Origin: Pinus tabuliformis
Taxonomy: Eukaryota; Streptophyta; Pinopsida; Pinales; Pinaceae
Direction: 5' to 3'
DNA: 64,000 nucleotides
NCBI GenBank assembly: GCA_031772625.1
Contig: CM062805.1
Coordinates: forward strand, 517,494,102 to 517,558,101
The position numbers and the translations under genes were made by a program. Position 1 is the stretch's first letter. Every line of letters starts with the position of its first letter. This document shows positions 44,970 through 56,826 of the stretch, piece by piece. A model generated the notes under the pieces. The model saw only the letters and a list, made by a program, of their open reading frames with translations. It was not told where the DNA came from and did not search any database.

Positions 44970-47900
44970 GTAAGTTGGATTCATATTTTTCATAGGAATT
45001 TTATTTTAGGTAGGTGTGTGTGTTTTATATATGGAACTACTTCTATCAACTAAAGAATCTAGAAATAGAACCGGTACTTCTATAGTTAGCTACTTTAATA
45101 CTAAAAAACTGCTTAGTGACTAGCTAACCATGATTATTGAGAATTCCTGCTTCCTACTTATTAGGAAAGGCTTGTGTTGGAAATTTTCAATAAAATGTAA
45201 CAAAATTTCACAGGAGCCTACAACTTTATGAAGATTTTTTTTTACTTCCTAACAATAGGAGAGTTAAAGGATTGTTTCTTTGTTATTTGACTGAGAGGAT
45301 ACTCTATAGGATTCCTCATCCCCAGTGATTTTTCCTTCTTTCATTGTAAAAAAAAATAATTCTAGGCTTTTCACCTACATAATGTTTAAATTATTCTAGA
45401 CAACTAAAAATAATATAAGATACTTTTATTAATCTCCAGTAAATGATCACAAGAGTGGTTAAATGAGGCTAAAATAAAGTACAATTTGTGTAATTTAAAG
45501 TGGGAATACAAAAAACTTCGATCTCTGAGCTACCATCAACAAGAAAAGATCTAATACCTAAGAATCGAGTCATAAAGAAAGAAAGAGAAGGACACATACG
45601 TGAAACTTTGAAATGAATTGGATACATACGTGAGATCTCCATATCAATATGGGTGTGTCATGTGGTCTAGAATTATAAGTTGAGGCTGAGAGAAGTGAGA
45701 GAATTATAAGTCTCCTCATTCAAGTCATCAATCACCTTGAAGGGGATAATTCACTATTTGAGGAGATTGTGTTAAGAGTACCAAAGATTGAGGGGGATTG
45801 GTAGTGTAATCCTAGAATGGATCTTCAGGAAAGCTCTAGATTGAGGAGCTGTATTACTCCTACAAGGAAAATATTCTCTAAAATGATGACTATTCAATTG
45901 GTGGATCATGGATTTAATCTAAGGAACTGTGTCTTTAGCACTAGACCTCTTAGAATTATTCTTCCTACTCGTACTATTAAGCTTATTGTTGGGTCTATGA
46001 TGGAGGATTTACAAAATTATATCGGAATACAGGGGACAACTATCTAGGTGGGAGAGTTTCAAAGTAAAATGGATTTAATGTATGACGGAGATTGCAATCG
46101 TTGTCACTGATTTTACGTATTGGTTGCATAACATGGAAGAAAGAGGTGATTTGGAAGAATTTGGACAAGGAGGATGACATAGAGATTGCAATTATAGAAA
46201 TATGTAGGTAAAAGAAGATGAAGAATATGGACACCTCTGATCTAGATACCTAAAGAAAATGGATATGAACCCATTCATCTTCTGACATTCTTCAATTACC
46301 CACTTCCTCTCGACCATCCAAACACCTCGGATTTGATAACATTCTAATGCTCCTTTTCACATGCATAAACTATTTGACATACAACACCATTCCTATAATA
46401 TATTGAGATATATTAAAATGGAATTCGAGGGAGGCCCTAAATAGCTACCTTTTTCTTTTCATTCCATGACTTATTATTGCCAAGGGGGAGTCGAAACCAT
46501 GATCCTTTAACAATGGATCTGGAAGAGTGTCGAGTAATGAGAGGAGAATCCAAGAACCATATTATTAACATGGAGGAAACCTACCTTAGTTTTCACAACA
46601 AGCGTAATCTATCAACCCTAGGAAGTGCTCAAAGTAGAAATCTATATTAGGGTTGAGGCCCCAAAGAGGTGTAATATGAGTGATTTGGATGCATTGTCTA
46701 TGAATGTGTTCTTTCATTACCCTATCAAGGTCTTTCTTAGACAACAGGAGGTGGCCTAGTGTGTCTAGAAATAACTTGAAAGTGGGGAGGAAAATTAAAG
46801 AGTTTGCCATAGATTGAAGTAACTTGGAGGCCCTATAAAATCAACATTGAACCCACATAGTGGGACTTGCAGAAGCAAGGAATTCTAAGAAACAAAGAGC
46901 AATATAGGGGTACCATACTTTCCCTGAAGCATAATCCCCAAGGGTTTGAACACTAAAGGAAGAGACGAGTCTGGAAATGGTCTCCTACTGTAGATCATGT
47001 GATTTGAAATATGCTTGGGTGATAGATTGGGGGTCTTCTTCACACATTGAATGAATGAAATGTAACATAAGCATTTGTACTCATTCCATTCAAACCTATT
47101 GAACTTGAATCATGTTGTTTTCGAGACCTTAAACCAATAGAGGACTATGGTTCTGATGATCATATCCAAGAGGTGCATTTTAGATGTGTTGTCCTAGAAG
47201 TACTCTGGAAGCTCTGCCTTTAAATTAGTCCATATTTTTTTCATCCTCTTCATCCTTTTTTATTGTCGAGTTTATTCATATTTTACATGTTTCATTTGAT
47301 TTCTTTTGTTTTGACCTATCTTTTCTCCCCTTGTCCATTGTTTTGGATGAGGATCCCAAACGAGGGTCATTACTTCTTTTATCCATGTAAACTTTCTTCC
47401 TTTTGGCTATATCTTGTTTGATAACTCAACACGATCTCAAAGTCATGGGCCCTTATCCATGACTATCATTTGATATTCCTTGTTTTCAAACAAATAAATA
47501 TTTTCCATAGGAAAAGAGGGAAAATTTCTTAAGATTCAAGTTGCCCCGTTCCTTTACGATCCATTGGGGGGTTCCTTTGAAAAAAATCATATGAAATCTT
47601 CAAACTGGCACAAAATTGTGAGAAATGCTTCAAACATAGTCAAGAAAAATCTAATCCAACTTGATTATGGATTCCTTTCCTCTTTTCGACTATCTTAAAT
47701 AACAATGAGAGATGAGTGAAGTTGGGAATAGATTTTTTCTCCTTAAAACATCCTTGAACCTCTAAGGAAGATCTATCTATGAACATTAGACCTACTGAAA
47801 GAGACCCGAAGGACACTAGGTATACACGTAATTGTAAAGATATGTTGGATTCATGGCTGGTTGAGGATTTTGCAGCCTAATCATTGTGATTTTTATTTGG

Positions 47901-48098
47901 TGTTTATCTACTAATGAGATATTTGTTAATCATGTTTTAGATTTCATGTTATTTTGAAGAATGCTAGCACACTAGTTTAAGGAGGATTAAAGTGTGGTTG
48001 AATGTTGATATAACCTATTATGTTTGTATAAATGTTTATGTTTAGAAATGTTGAATGCTGATATTATATTTTATGTTCATGTAATATTGTCTCTCTAG
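44970..48098. other. Large intron of the DOT2 relic, no recognisable genes
   Basis: About 3.1 kb lie between the GTAAGT donor at 44970 and the CTCTCTAG acceptor at 48098. Short frames occur (45817-46047 plus; 46040-46234 and 46586-46810 minus) without identifiable motifs. The size suggests an old, unrecognisable insertion, but no repeats or ends were found. Confidence 0.5.
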
Positions 48099-48720
48099 AT
48101 ATGCAAGAGGTTGTAAAGTGCAACTATGACTAGTCGAGCTGAAGAGTCACTCGCCCAAACAACAAAAATTATTTTTTATTATTATACTCAAGAGAAAATG
48201 CTTCAATTCAAGAAACCTAGGAAGAAGAAATAGTTTCGAAAGAAGCATAAGTTAGACATTGATGCATTAGAAGAAGAAGCAATTGTTATTGGGGATTTTG
48301 CTTCTAAGGTTGATACAAAACGATTTTTTTCAGGGAAAATGCAGAAAAGATAGAAGTTGAACTCTGGAGAAATACATTTCAAAATGCATATAACAAAGTA
48401 GCAAAGGCTTCGAGAGGGATTCAAGATGATAAATTATCAGATGCAATGCAGTTTGATGAAGATGGACATGTTGTTTTTGGTGTGGAGGATGAATATATTT
48501 ACAAGTCATTAGAAAAGTCTAGGAAAGTGACATTGAAGAAATAAGGAGAAAGTAATGGGTATGGCCCCCAAATAGTAGCTCGTTTAGAAGTAGATGCAAA
48601 TCAAGCAAAGGAAATGGTCAATCATCAAATGAAGTCTAGAAAAATAAAGTTATATTTACGGAGATAGAGGAGTTTGTCTAGAGTTTACAACTTGATGAAG
48701 GTGTGTGGAAAACAAAAGGG
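48099..48720 (+). pseudogene. DOT2: DOT2 relic exon: YTQEEMLQFKKPKKKK and following
   Basis: Recognisable pieces in order are YYYTQEKMLQFKKPRKKK, FRKKHKLDIDALEEEA, EVELWRNTFQNAYNKVAKAS, DEYIYKSLEKSRKVTLKK and NKVIFTEIEEFV. All have close DOT2 counterparts (DYYTQEEMLQFKKPKKKK, KLDIDALEAEA, LYKSLERARKLALKK, VFTEMEEFVWGLQLDEE). The exon carries stops (TAG at 48229, TAA near 48541, a Trp-to-stop near 48677) and at least one frameshift in the T-run near 48330. Confidence 0.85.
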
Positions 48721-48874
48721 AGTTAGAAATAATGATATGAACTATTAAATTTCATTTTGTAAAGAGTTCTCTCGTGTAGTTCTTATAGTTATAATATATC
48801 TTTTATTTTTATATGACGTTTCTTTGCACTACCTCATTGTTTTAAAATTTTAATTTCGTGGCTATGGAACCAGA

Positions 48875-49249
48875 TACTCACAAGCCTGTAATTGAAGATG
48901 TCTTTGAAGAGGATGATGAGGGTCCAGGTATTGTCAAACAAGATGATGCTGCTAAATCCATAGCTGGTTGGACTAAGGTGAAGGAAATGTGTATAGATGT
49001 CAGTTATAAAAAAGTAGAAGAAGAGGAAGAAGAGGAAGAAGTGGTGGCAGATGACATAATTAAAGAAGCTTATGTAGGAAAAGGTTTGGCTAGGGCCTTG
49101 CAACTGTTGAAGGAAATGGGTTCATTAAAAGATTTTGTGGAATGTGTTGGAAGGATTATGGATACAAAATAGAGAAAACTTCTTCGAGTACGAGATATTT
49201 ATGGACCAAAAGAGATATGTTAGACTATTTATATGAGTTTGGTCGTATT
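48875..49249 (+). pseudogene. DOT2: DOT2 relic exon: EDVFEEDDE to YEFGRI
   Basis: It reads KPVIEDVFEEDDEGPG, SIAGWTKVKE, an eight-glutamate run with DDIIKEAYVGKGLARALQLL, and KDFVECVGRIMDTK. The donor GTAAGT follows EFGRI at 49249. DOT2 has VPDDTIHEVAVGKGLSGALKLLK and DEFGRI in the same order. A TAG follows MDTK, and another lies near 49222. Confidence 0.9.
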
Positions 49250-49373
49250 GTAAGTTTCTTTGTTTGAAAATTTCAATTTCCTTGTGCTTTAGGCATGCCA
49301 ATCTCCTAGTTTAGTTCCTTAATATATGTTCATAGAAACAAGAAACTAATTTCCTTTCCATTTATATATGTAG

Positions 49374-49601
49374 ATGACACATAACGAATATTTTTGGAAG
49401 TTGTCACTATGTTCCATGGAGAAGGCCCTATAAAAATGAAATAAGAAAAAATTAGAAACATATGAAATGGTGTCAGCAGGAATTGAAGCTTAAGAAAATG
49501 AATAATGGAGACATGCCATTGATGTCCATGGAAAAAATGCGTGACATCTAGGCCAAATTACATACTCCTTATATTGGTCTCACTGGTCAAATTAAACCAA
49601 G
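49374..49601 (+). pseudogene. DOT2: DOT2 relic exon: FHGEGPIKMK to LTGQIKP
   Basis: After acceptor TATGTAG the pieces FHGEGPIKMK, MSMEKMRDI and KLHTPYIGLTGQIKP appear, matching DOT2 FHGKGPGKMKQEK, SVERMREAQAQLKTPY and LSGHVKPGQ. Several stops are present. A GTGTGC donor follows. Confidence 0.85.
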
Positions 49602-49713
49602 GTGTGCTCATATTATTTGTAATTCAAGCATGAGTACTTTTAATTTGAGAATTATCTCTCTGATATTAGCTTCAATTAATCTATTGTCTTGTCCATGTAT
49701 TATCATGTTGTAG

Positions 49714-49801
49714 GAAAACAAGTGACCCAAAAAGTGGTTTTTCTACTGTTGAAAAGGAGGTTTCAGGAAGCTTGACTCTAATGCTTGGTGATAACAATTT
49801 G
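49714..49801 (+). pseudogene. DOT2: DOT2 relic exon: SDPKSGFSTVEKEVSGSLT
   Basis: Acceptor GTTGTAG is followed by TSDPKSGFSTVEKEVSGSLT and LMLGDNN, almost identical to DOT2 TSDPKSGFATVEKDVPGSLT and PMLGD. This exon is open throughout. Confidence 0.9.
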
Positions 49802-49932
49802 GTAGCCTTGAATTGAATATAATTTTATTCTTTTCTTTCTTTAAATGAATTTTATCCAGCACAATTATGTAGTACATTATATGTTGTGTCTTGTACTTTT
49901 GAAAATATGTTACATGATTGTTCTAATTGTAG

Positions 49933-50007
49933 GTTAATAATTTCTTAGGAATCAATCATAAATCTGAAGCTAGGATGATGGATCCTTTGGAAAAGCCAAA
50001 TGCATGA
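49933..50007 (+). pseudogene. DOT2: DOT2 relic last exon
   Basis: Acceptor TTGTAG is followed by VNNFLGINHKSEARMMDPLE, KPNA and a TGA at 50005-50007. It corresponds to the DOT2 C-terminus VEHFLGIKRKAE...KKPKP. The frame is open. Confidence 0.85.
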
Positions 50008-52688
50008 TATTGTTAGACTTGGCACTTCCTGCATGAATATTATGTTTCTTATGGCCACGAATACTGTTTATGCCAATGGTGTTTGTAGTCCTAATATATG
50101 ATATGTTCTCTAAGGTTCTTATCTTTGTTGCTAATAGCAATCTCAAAAATCAAGAGTAATATCATTGATTTTGCTAAGCAGGACCATAATATTTCAAATG
50201 AGTTTATGAGTTGTGGCAGATCGAGTAGGTGGGAAATAAGATGCCAAAATGTCGATACTGTAGGTCAACATTCTATATAGAGAATATAAAAGAATTTTTC
50301 TTTGCCCAACTTCTAAATGGCCATATGTATGGATATTGTGCATCAATTTTAACTTGAGATTCTAGAGAGATCTTTGTTTGAAGTTTGAACTTTGAGGACA
50401 TTGTTATGGTGTAGACTATTTTTGTCCTTTCAGGCATTTCTAGGATATTCTATGGACGAAGAGAAGAAATAATAATATCCACATGCTACTTGACCAATTT
50501 TATTGGGAATATTTAGAAATTTTTTGCAACCTTTGACTCTATATCTATTCTCTGCCTTCAGAGTTTTAGGGATGCTGTTTGGAATTACATTTGTATAATA
50601 ATATTTTTACCCAGGTTACATTGCTAGTATCTTTTTGTCTATTCTGAAAATCAGGTACTTGTGGTTTAGTGGAGATATGCACTCTTGAAACTATTCTGCA
50701 GGTTTGCCAAATTTTATAGGAACTCTCCTGGCTCCTTTTTTAATATATAAGAAAGTGATTTCCTAAATCTAATTGGTGGCATTTTTCAAAGAATATATTA
50801 CTCAAAGATGGTTGTATCCTTCTTATTTAACATTTCTCAATATTATTTTAAATTTGATTGGTCTTTCATGTGGGGTCATATGATAGTCATAATGGAAATA
50901 ATAATGTTATATTTTTCCCATATATTTTGCTATAGAATCCCTACATTTCCGTACTGTAGTTTTTATAAACATTAGAATATAGTGGATGAAACATTACAGA
51001 ATTAACACTTGATATAGGAAATATTGTCCATTTTTTCACTTTTTTCCAGTGGCTGATGAACCAATAATATCTTGCTTCATTATATCAGAATCAGATCAAT
51101 TGTGACATTTATTTTATTTTTGTGAATTTCATTGTTGTTCTATGGAGCAATTGGAAAACACCTTAAGGGTATTTGTGATTTTGTATGCACAATAAATATG
51201 TCTACTCCAGAGTTTTTCATGGAGCACAAATTATATGAAGGAATGGGTGAAAATTGAATGGGACAAATACAAATATGTTAATGATCAATAAAGCATTTTA
51301 ATGTGTGCTAGTAGGACATGCATCTACATGTAGTAGTCCCAATGGAAGTTGAGAAGTCAGTTGAGCCTGATATTAGAGGGATTGTTATTTACATACCACA
51401 ATATCCCTTTTTTCTGGGATAAAATGCTTCCATAAAACTTTATAAAAAACGTTTACATTTCATACAAAAAGGGGTGGGCCACAAAGTAGTGTCCACAAGC
51501 CAAAAATAATTTAGTGACTCATAGGCTAGTCAAAATTAGGACAGTCTAGACCCTAAGGGATTATGAAAAACTAACTTACTAAGTGCATAAATAAATAATA
51601 TGGCCAAAGTCCATGACTAAACCAATTAACATAATCACATTCAGTATAGACATAAAAACTAAGAAATTGCAATGGATCCTAGTGAGGTAGAGGGTTTGTT
51701 AACAATGGGATTGGGATGCACCTAATGACAGGTGGATTATGAGTTTGATAGGAAATGTGTCATCTATTGTTCATTGCTCTAGGTGCTTCTCCATCAATAT
51801 TTCGAAATCCAAGTGAGGGTAGTTGTAATTTTTAGTTCATGGAGGAGGTGATCAAATATGGGATTCTTGGGTTTGGCTGCAATGAGTATTCCACTCATGG
51901 GCATGATGGATGACCTAATGGTGAAGAATTTTTTTTTTTTAATATTTTCTTCAAATGTTCTCAATATAAATCTTGTGGACTTTCCTAGTATAACAAAATT
52001 TCCAGTGGTGATCCAAGTGGATATCGGTGGTGATCCAGTGATGAGTAGGTTTACACAGACTCGAGAATGTTAAATAAATACTGCTAGTAATGGAGGATTT
52101 AGCTTTGTAGGTCACAATACTTTGAGGGTATTTTGTTCTTGTCATTTATTTTTGAAATGAGTAGCGACACACTTTTGTTGAGCCACATAACAATCAACGA
52201 AGAAAGACCTTCCTCATGTCTTGAGGATTCAGTACAATTTGTGCTCAAAGCTATGATATTAAGGCTACTTAGATTAGAAGAATGACATCCAACATGCATA
52301 TGAAATCCATGAATATAAAGGTCTACTTTTTTCTAACATTTTTTTTCAGTGGTGAAGGGTGAAATTTTATATCTATATGTTCAATGAAATGGATTTATAG
52401 CAGTAGATTATATACCTTGAGATATGTCACAATAGTTCTAGTTCTAAGGTCTAGATCCCTTGTTCTTAGCCACAAGTTGATGTTGTTGAAGAAACATGGC
52501 CTATTATTATATCATGGTAAGGAAACAATTCAAGCTCTCACCTAGGCTCAATTATGTGATTTACACAAAATCGAATATATTAAAAATAAAATAAACATAC
52601 ACTCGCATGGTAATATAAAATAATATAAAATTTCATTTTAAAAGCAATTTGGTAATTCCAAAAGAAAACACTATCAATAATAAAGAAA
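50008..52688. other. AT-rich stretch without recognisable genes
   Basis: It may contain the former 3' untranslated region and flank of the DOT2 copy. Short frames (51858-52073 plus; 51951-52145 and 52099-52299 minus) show no motif. No repeats with clear borders were found. Confidence 0.5.
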
Positions 52689-52690
52689 AA

Positions 52691-52841
52691 AGAAAATAAC
52701 ACTATCATAATTTAGTTTAGTTTGCTTGTAGGTTATGTCTTATTATTATTATTATTATTCAAGAAAATAACACTATCATAGTTTAGTTTAGTTTACTTGT
52801 AAGTATGAAGAATTATTATTATTATTATTATTATTATTATT
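52691..52841. repeat. 71-bp tandem duplication with (TTA)n microsatellites
   Basis: AGAAAATAACACTATCATA followed by a TTTAGTTTAGTTT stretch occurs at 52691 and again at 52762, offset 71 bp. Each copy ends in an ATT/TTA microsatellite (52741-52759 and 52811-52841). Slippage in the microsatellite is a likely cause. Confidence 0.75.
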
Positions 52842-53086
52842 TTGTATTGACAAAATATATGAAAGGGTGAGACCTGGGACATAAACCGAAACCACTTCCT
52901 GCTGGTTTGAGAGGTGAAAGTTTTCCCATTGGGAAAAATCCGAAACAAAAGAAATAGAGATAAATATCAGTGTAGGGAAAAAAACGAAACCAAGGAACTA
53001 CTAGACATAAATATGATGAAAATGGGCTCATGCCGAAGCCGCCGACTCAACCGTGGCGAGTGGTGCATTACCATTATATCAAAAAA
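52842..53086 (-). mobile_element. Possible tRNA-derived SINE
   Basis: On the minus strand the segment starts near 53086 with TGATATAATGGTAATGCACC, close to a tRNA A box. About 25 bp further is GGTTGAGTCGG, a degenerate B box. The segment ends at the (AAT)n run of 52811-52841, as some SINEs do. No target duplication was found and the B box is imperfect. It could also be chance. Confidence 0.3.
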
Positions 53087-53242
53087 TGCACACCACATTC
53101 ACAAGTGGTGCCCACACAACTTACCCTTACAATCATATAAGTAAATAAAAAGTTGCGATCACTCATTTATCACAAACGGATTCTTGAGCTTCACCTTCTC
53201 GGGTCGCCAAAGCTTCTGATCACCGAGTATTCGCTCCTAAAA

Positions 53243-53450
53243 ATGACCATGACGACGAGCAGTGGCAGTGGAAGTGGAAGTGGAAGTATCATAAACCTGC
53301 GAGAAGGATGGGCTATTGTCAATAAGGCCAATAAAGACAAATATATGGTTGATCTCGAAGAATGTTGGGCTTTTATTTACAAAGCTATCCTACAGCTGAG
53401 TAGCCGGTTGGAAGAAGATGTCAACTTTGAGGTGCTTGTGGACGAAAAAA
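53243..53450 (+). CDS. Short exon-like ORF cut by copia (faint cullin likeness)
   Basis: ATG 53243 opens MTMTTSSGSGSGSGSI, followed by INLREGWAIVNKA and VDLEECWAFIYKAILQLSSR. The last two pieces look alike and faintly recall the N-terminus of plant CUL1 (IDLEQGW...KGITKLKRILEG), but the likeness is weak. An earlier non-ATG extension of the frame is not supported. The frame continues to 53500, but from about 53451 it is the reverse complement of copia RT sequence (KFDMKDLGAAN on the other strand), so the genuine part ends there. It may be a first exon truncated by the copia. Not a confident gene. Confidence 0.3.
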
Positions 53451-56400
53451 TGGAGTTTGCAGCACCAAGATCTTTCATGTCGAATTTGGAGGACAATTAG
53501 GTCTTCAAATCCTAGATAACTTCTTTGTCATTTCCAACCAACAACATATCATCCACATACAAGACCAGATAAATAACATTGTCACCAATTAAATTAAAAT
53601 ACACACAGTGATATGCTTTACTTTTGGTGAAGCCAAGTCCCCATATAAATGTATCAAATTTCTGATACCACATCCTTGGTGACTGTTTTAACCCATATAG
53701 AGAGTTCTTTAACTTACATACCAGTTCTTTCTTACCCTTCACCACAAAGCCTTCAGGTTGCTTCATGTAGATCTCCTCTTCCAGATCTCGTTGAAGAAAT
53801 GGTGTCTTCACATCCATCTGTTCTACCTCAAAATCAAAAGTAGCAGCAACAGATAAAAGTAATCTAATAGAAGTTACCTTGGCAACATGAGAAAAAACAT
53901 CACCAAAATCAATTCCCTGCACTTGGGAGTAACCTTTTGCTACCAATCTAGCTTTGTATTTCTCCACTTTTCCTTCTGCATTTGTCTTCTTTTTGAACAC
54001 CCATTTGCTACCAATGGGTTTCCTTCCAGCTGGAAACTCCACCAGATCCCAAGCCTCACTTTTGTGCAAATATGTCATTTCATCAACCATGGCCCCTTTC
54101 TAGAGTTTTCCATCCTCTGAATCCACTGCTTCCTTCACAGTTCTAGGATCATCATTAGTAACAGAAAAAGAAAAATTTGAATAGAAAGCAGATGGACTAT
54201 ACCTTTTTGACTGCCTTCTTTCTCGAATTGATCTTCTCACAGCTGGAGTTTTTGGCTCTTCATCTTCTGATACCTCCTCTGTTGTAGAGTCTGATTCTTC
54301 CTCCTTTAGCTTAAACTCTATCTTCTCAGGTTCCTTTGGTTGGAATTCATGTTTAATAACATCTTTTACCTCTCTGAACACCACATCTCGGCTATACACA
54401 ACCTTCTGTGTGACTAGGTTCCAAAGCTTATAACCCTTTAAACCATCCTTATACCCAATAAATATTCACTTTTCAGATTCACTATCCAACTTGGTTCATT
54501 TCTCCTTTGGAACATGTACATATGCATCACATCCAAATACCCTCAGATGTGAAAGAGAGGGTTTCTTACCAGTCCATACCTCTTGTGGAGTCTTATCCTC
54601 CAACACTGATGAAGGTGACCTGTTGACCAGGTAACATGCAGTATCCACCACCTCTGCCCAGAATTCCTGTCCTAACCTGGCACCACTGAGCATGCTTCCT
54701 GCCCTTTCCATCAATGTCTTGTTCATTCTTTCTGAAACTCCATTTTTCTGAGGTGTATATGGAGTAGTCTTCTGCTGTGCTATACCACACTTCTTGTAGA
54801 ATTCTTCAAATTCCTTACTGCAAAACTCTCCACCATTATCTGTTTTCAACACCTTTATCTTCTTCTCTATCTGGTTTTCCACTAGAGCCTTAAATTCTTT
54901 AAACCTGTCAAAGACTTCAGATTTCTTCTTAAGGAAATATATCCATGTATTTCCTTGAGAAGTCATCTATAAATGATACATAGTACACAGACTTACCCAG
55001 TGATGGAACCTTCACAGGTCCAAACACATCAATATTCTCAAGCTCTAATATATGTTTTGCAGCTTGTAAAGAGTTCCAATCTGAACTCCCTACATCAATA
55101 CCAGTGCTCCCCGAACCATTTTGCAGGTATCCTTATCGAACACTATTTTTACACCTGCATCATCCAACTTTAGAACAGAAATAAGATTTCTGGCTAATGC
55201 AAGAACATGTAGAACACCTGGAAGTGTTCTAACCCTTCCACCTTGCAACTTCAACTTTACTTTTCCACGACCAATGATTCTAGCCTTCCTGTCATCCCCC
55301 AAGAAGACATCACCACCATCATATTTCTCATACTCACAGAACCACTCTCTATGGGGAGTGAAGTGAAAGGATGCACCCGAGTCAATCAACCGTGCCTCAT
55401 GATCTACATGTGTACTTGAAGAAGCCAAGTATACATCTACACCTTCATCTGAGGTGGTTTTTGCCTCTGTAGAAGGAGCCTCAGATCCCTTTCCTTTGTT
55501 AGGGGCTTTAGATTTACAGTCCCTTTTGTAGTGCCCTTCCTTTCCACATTTCCAACACACCACCTTTATAGGTTTTCCTGGAGATTTAGATCTCCCTTTA
55601 GATTTAGATCTCCCACTCAATGACTTGTTTTTGTTTTTGTTCTAGGTCTACCCTTTTACAGACAAGGCATCACCATTTTTTCTCTCAATATTTTTCCGTC
55701 TCATCTCCTCCGTCAGTAAGGATGAGACTATTTAATCAAAATGTAAGGCAGTTGCATTGCTACCTATTGCAATAACCAGACTATCCACGAATCTAGTAGA
55801 GAACACAACAAACTAATGCACTTATATTCATCTAAAATTTTAATATCAACAGATGCTAACTGACTTACCACAGTATTAAATGCATTCAGATGCTCTGTCA
55901 CCGAGTCTCCATCTTTCATCCTCAGGTTATACAACTTTTTCCACAGGAACAGTTTATTCAGCAGAGACTTAGATTGGTACAAAGTCCCTAACTTGTCCCA
56001 CAAAGCCTTCACCGTAGCTTCCCCTGATACATTCAAAAATATTGAATCTGAGACACAAAATCGTATTGTGCTCTTTGCCTTTCAATCCAACTTCTTCCAT
56101 TCTTTATCGAACACTCCCGTTGGTTTAGTACTCGGATCTACCGTGATCCACTAGTCTTTATCCACCAAAAAATCCTCCATCTTGAGTTTCCACATCTCAA
56201 AAATCTGACCATTAAAGTTCTCGATCTCTATCTTTCCACTACTCGCCATCTTCTTTCACCACCAGAATCGATCTCATAGATATCCCACTGAATAGGGTCT
56301 ACCACAGGCCTGAGTGAAACCCCTCAGCAACAAATGTGTCCCCTTGAAGCCAAATCTGCTCTGATACCAAATGTAGGTTTTAACCCCGTACAGAAAGTAC

Positions 56401-56826
56401 CTGCATACGAATTCTAAAACACAAAAAATGAACAATGCGAGAGCATAACCCATAAAACACATATACACAGAGATTTTCCCCTAGATTCCAAAACCAGGAC
56501 TACCAGCTTGATTTTTGATTATGTTCCTTTGAATGTTATATTACATATGTATGCATGCCGAAGCATTCAGTACAATGGATCGAAAACCATTGTGCCCAAT
56601 ACCATGGACTGAAAACCATAGCATCCAATACCATGGACTAAAAACCATTGCGTCGAAAAAACATGTGCGAAAATCATGCACAAAACCATAGATGGGTCCG
56701 CCTAACCTAACATAGGGTCCAAAACCAAAATTTTTTGGGGTGTTGCCCCGGACCCCATAAAGTGGGGTTACTTGTGCCCCTCAAACCCCTGTTAACTACG
56801 TGGAAAAAATATAACACAACCCAACA
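53451..56826 (-). mobile_element. Truncated Ty1/copia element, antisense
   Basis: Read on the minus strand, the 5' LTR is at 56826-56372 (455 bp, TGTTGGG...CCTACA) and the primer site TTGGTATCAGAGC at 56370-56358. These are followed by a gag segment (about 56040-55760) with LRMKDGDSVTEHLNAFN, a zinc knuckle CWKCGKEGHYKRDC near 55560, protease [11 protein letters not shown], integrase (DNGGEF, TPYTPQKNGVSERMN) and RT (QMDVKTPFLQ, LYGLKQSPRMW, YVDDMLLVGN). The element stops within RT at about 53451; RNase H and the 3' LTR are absent. It has several breaks. The inner layout is close to the copia at 5287, so probably a related lineage, but the LTRs differ. Confidence 0.85.
56372..56826 (-). repeat. 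5' LTR of the antisense copia
   Basis: 455 bp with TG...CA ends, directly before the primer site. It contains a degenerate ~30-bp tandem repeat around 56570-56665 (plus strand, units with ACCATGGACT and AAAACCAT) and a GC-rich block near 56735-56765. The base following it on the plus strand (56827) begins gypsy sequence. Confidence 0.8.

Larger units (their letters stand above)
31539..50007 (+). pseudogene. DOT2: Unprocessed pseudogene of DOT2 / SART-1 (tri-snRNP factor)
   Basis: Plant DOT2 (also MDF) is the homologue of human SART1 and yeast Snu66, a component of the U4/U6.U5 tri-snRNP needed for spliceosome activation in the nucleus. At least eleven exon-sized blocks match the C-terminal two thirds of DOT2 in order, from LLWVNKSIKIEE to the last exon VNNFLGINHKSEARM and a stop at 50005-50007. 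Intervening sequences with AG/GT borders are kept, so this is a duplicated or decayed genomic copy, not a retrocopy. The arginine/serine-rich N-terminal exons are missing. Several exons carry in-frame stops (for example at 48229, in KKK-stop-FRKK) and frameshifts, and some splice sites are damaged. A LINE (32570-44674) occupies one intron. The DOT2 identity is firm by eye; loss of function is a strong inference. Confidence 0.85.

Noticed and set aside
45817-46810. Small ORFs in the large DOT2 intron
   Set aside because: No recognisable domain, repeat ends or splice-compatible exon structure could be found.
31539-50007. DOT2 copy as a working gene with a LINE in its intron
   Set aside because: Several exons carry in-frame stops and frameshifts, some donors are lost, and the N-terminal exons are missing.
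53153-53242. Upstream extension of the exon-like ORF from a TTG
   Set aside because: Plant nuclear translation normally starts at ATG. The first in-frame ATG is at 53243.
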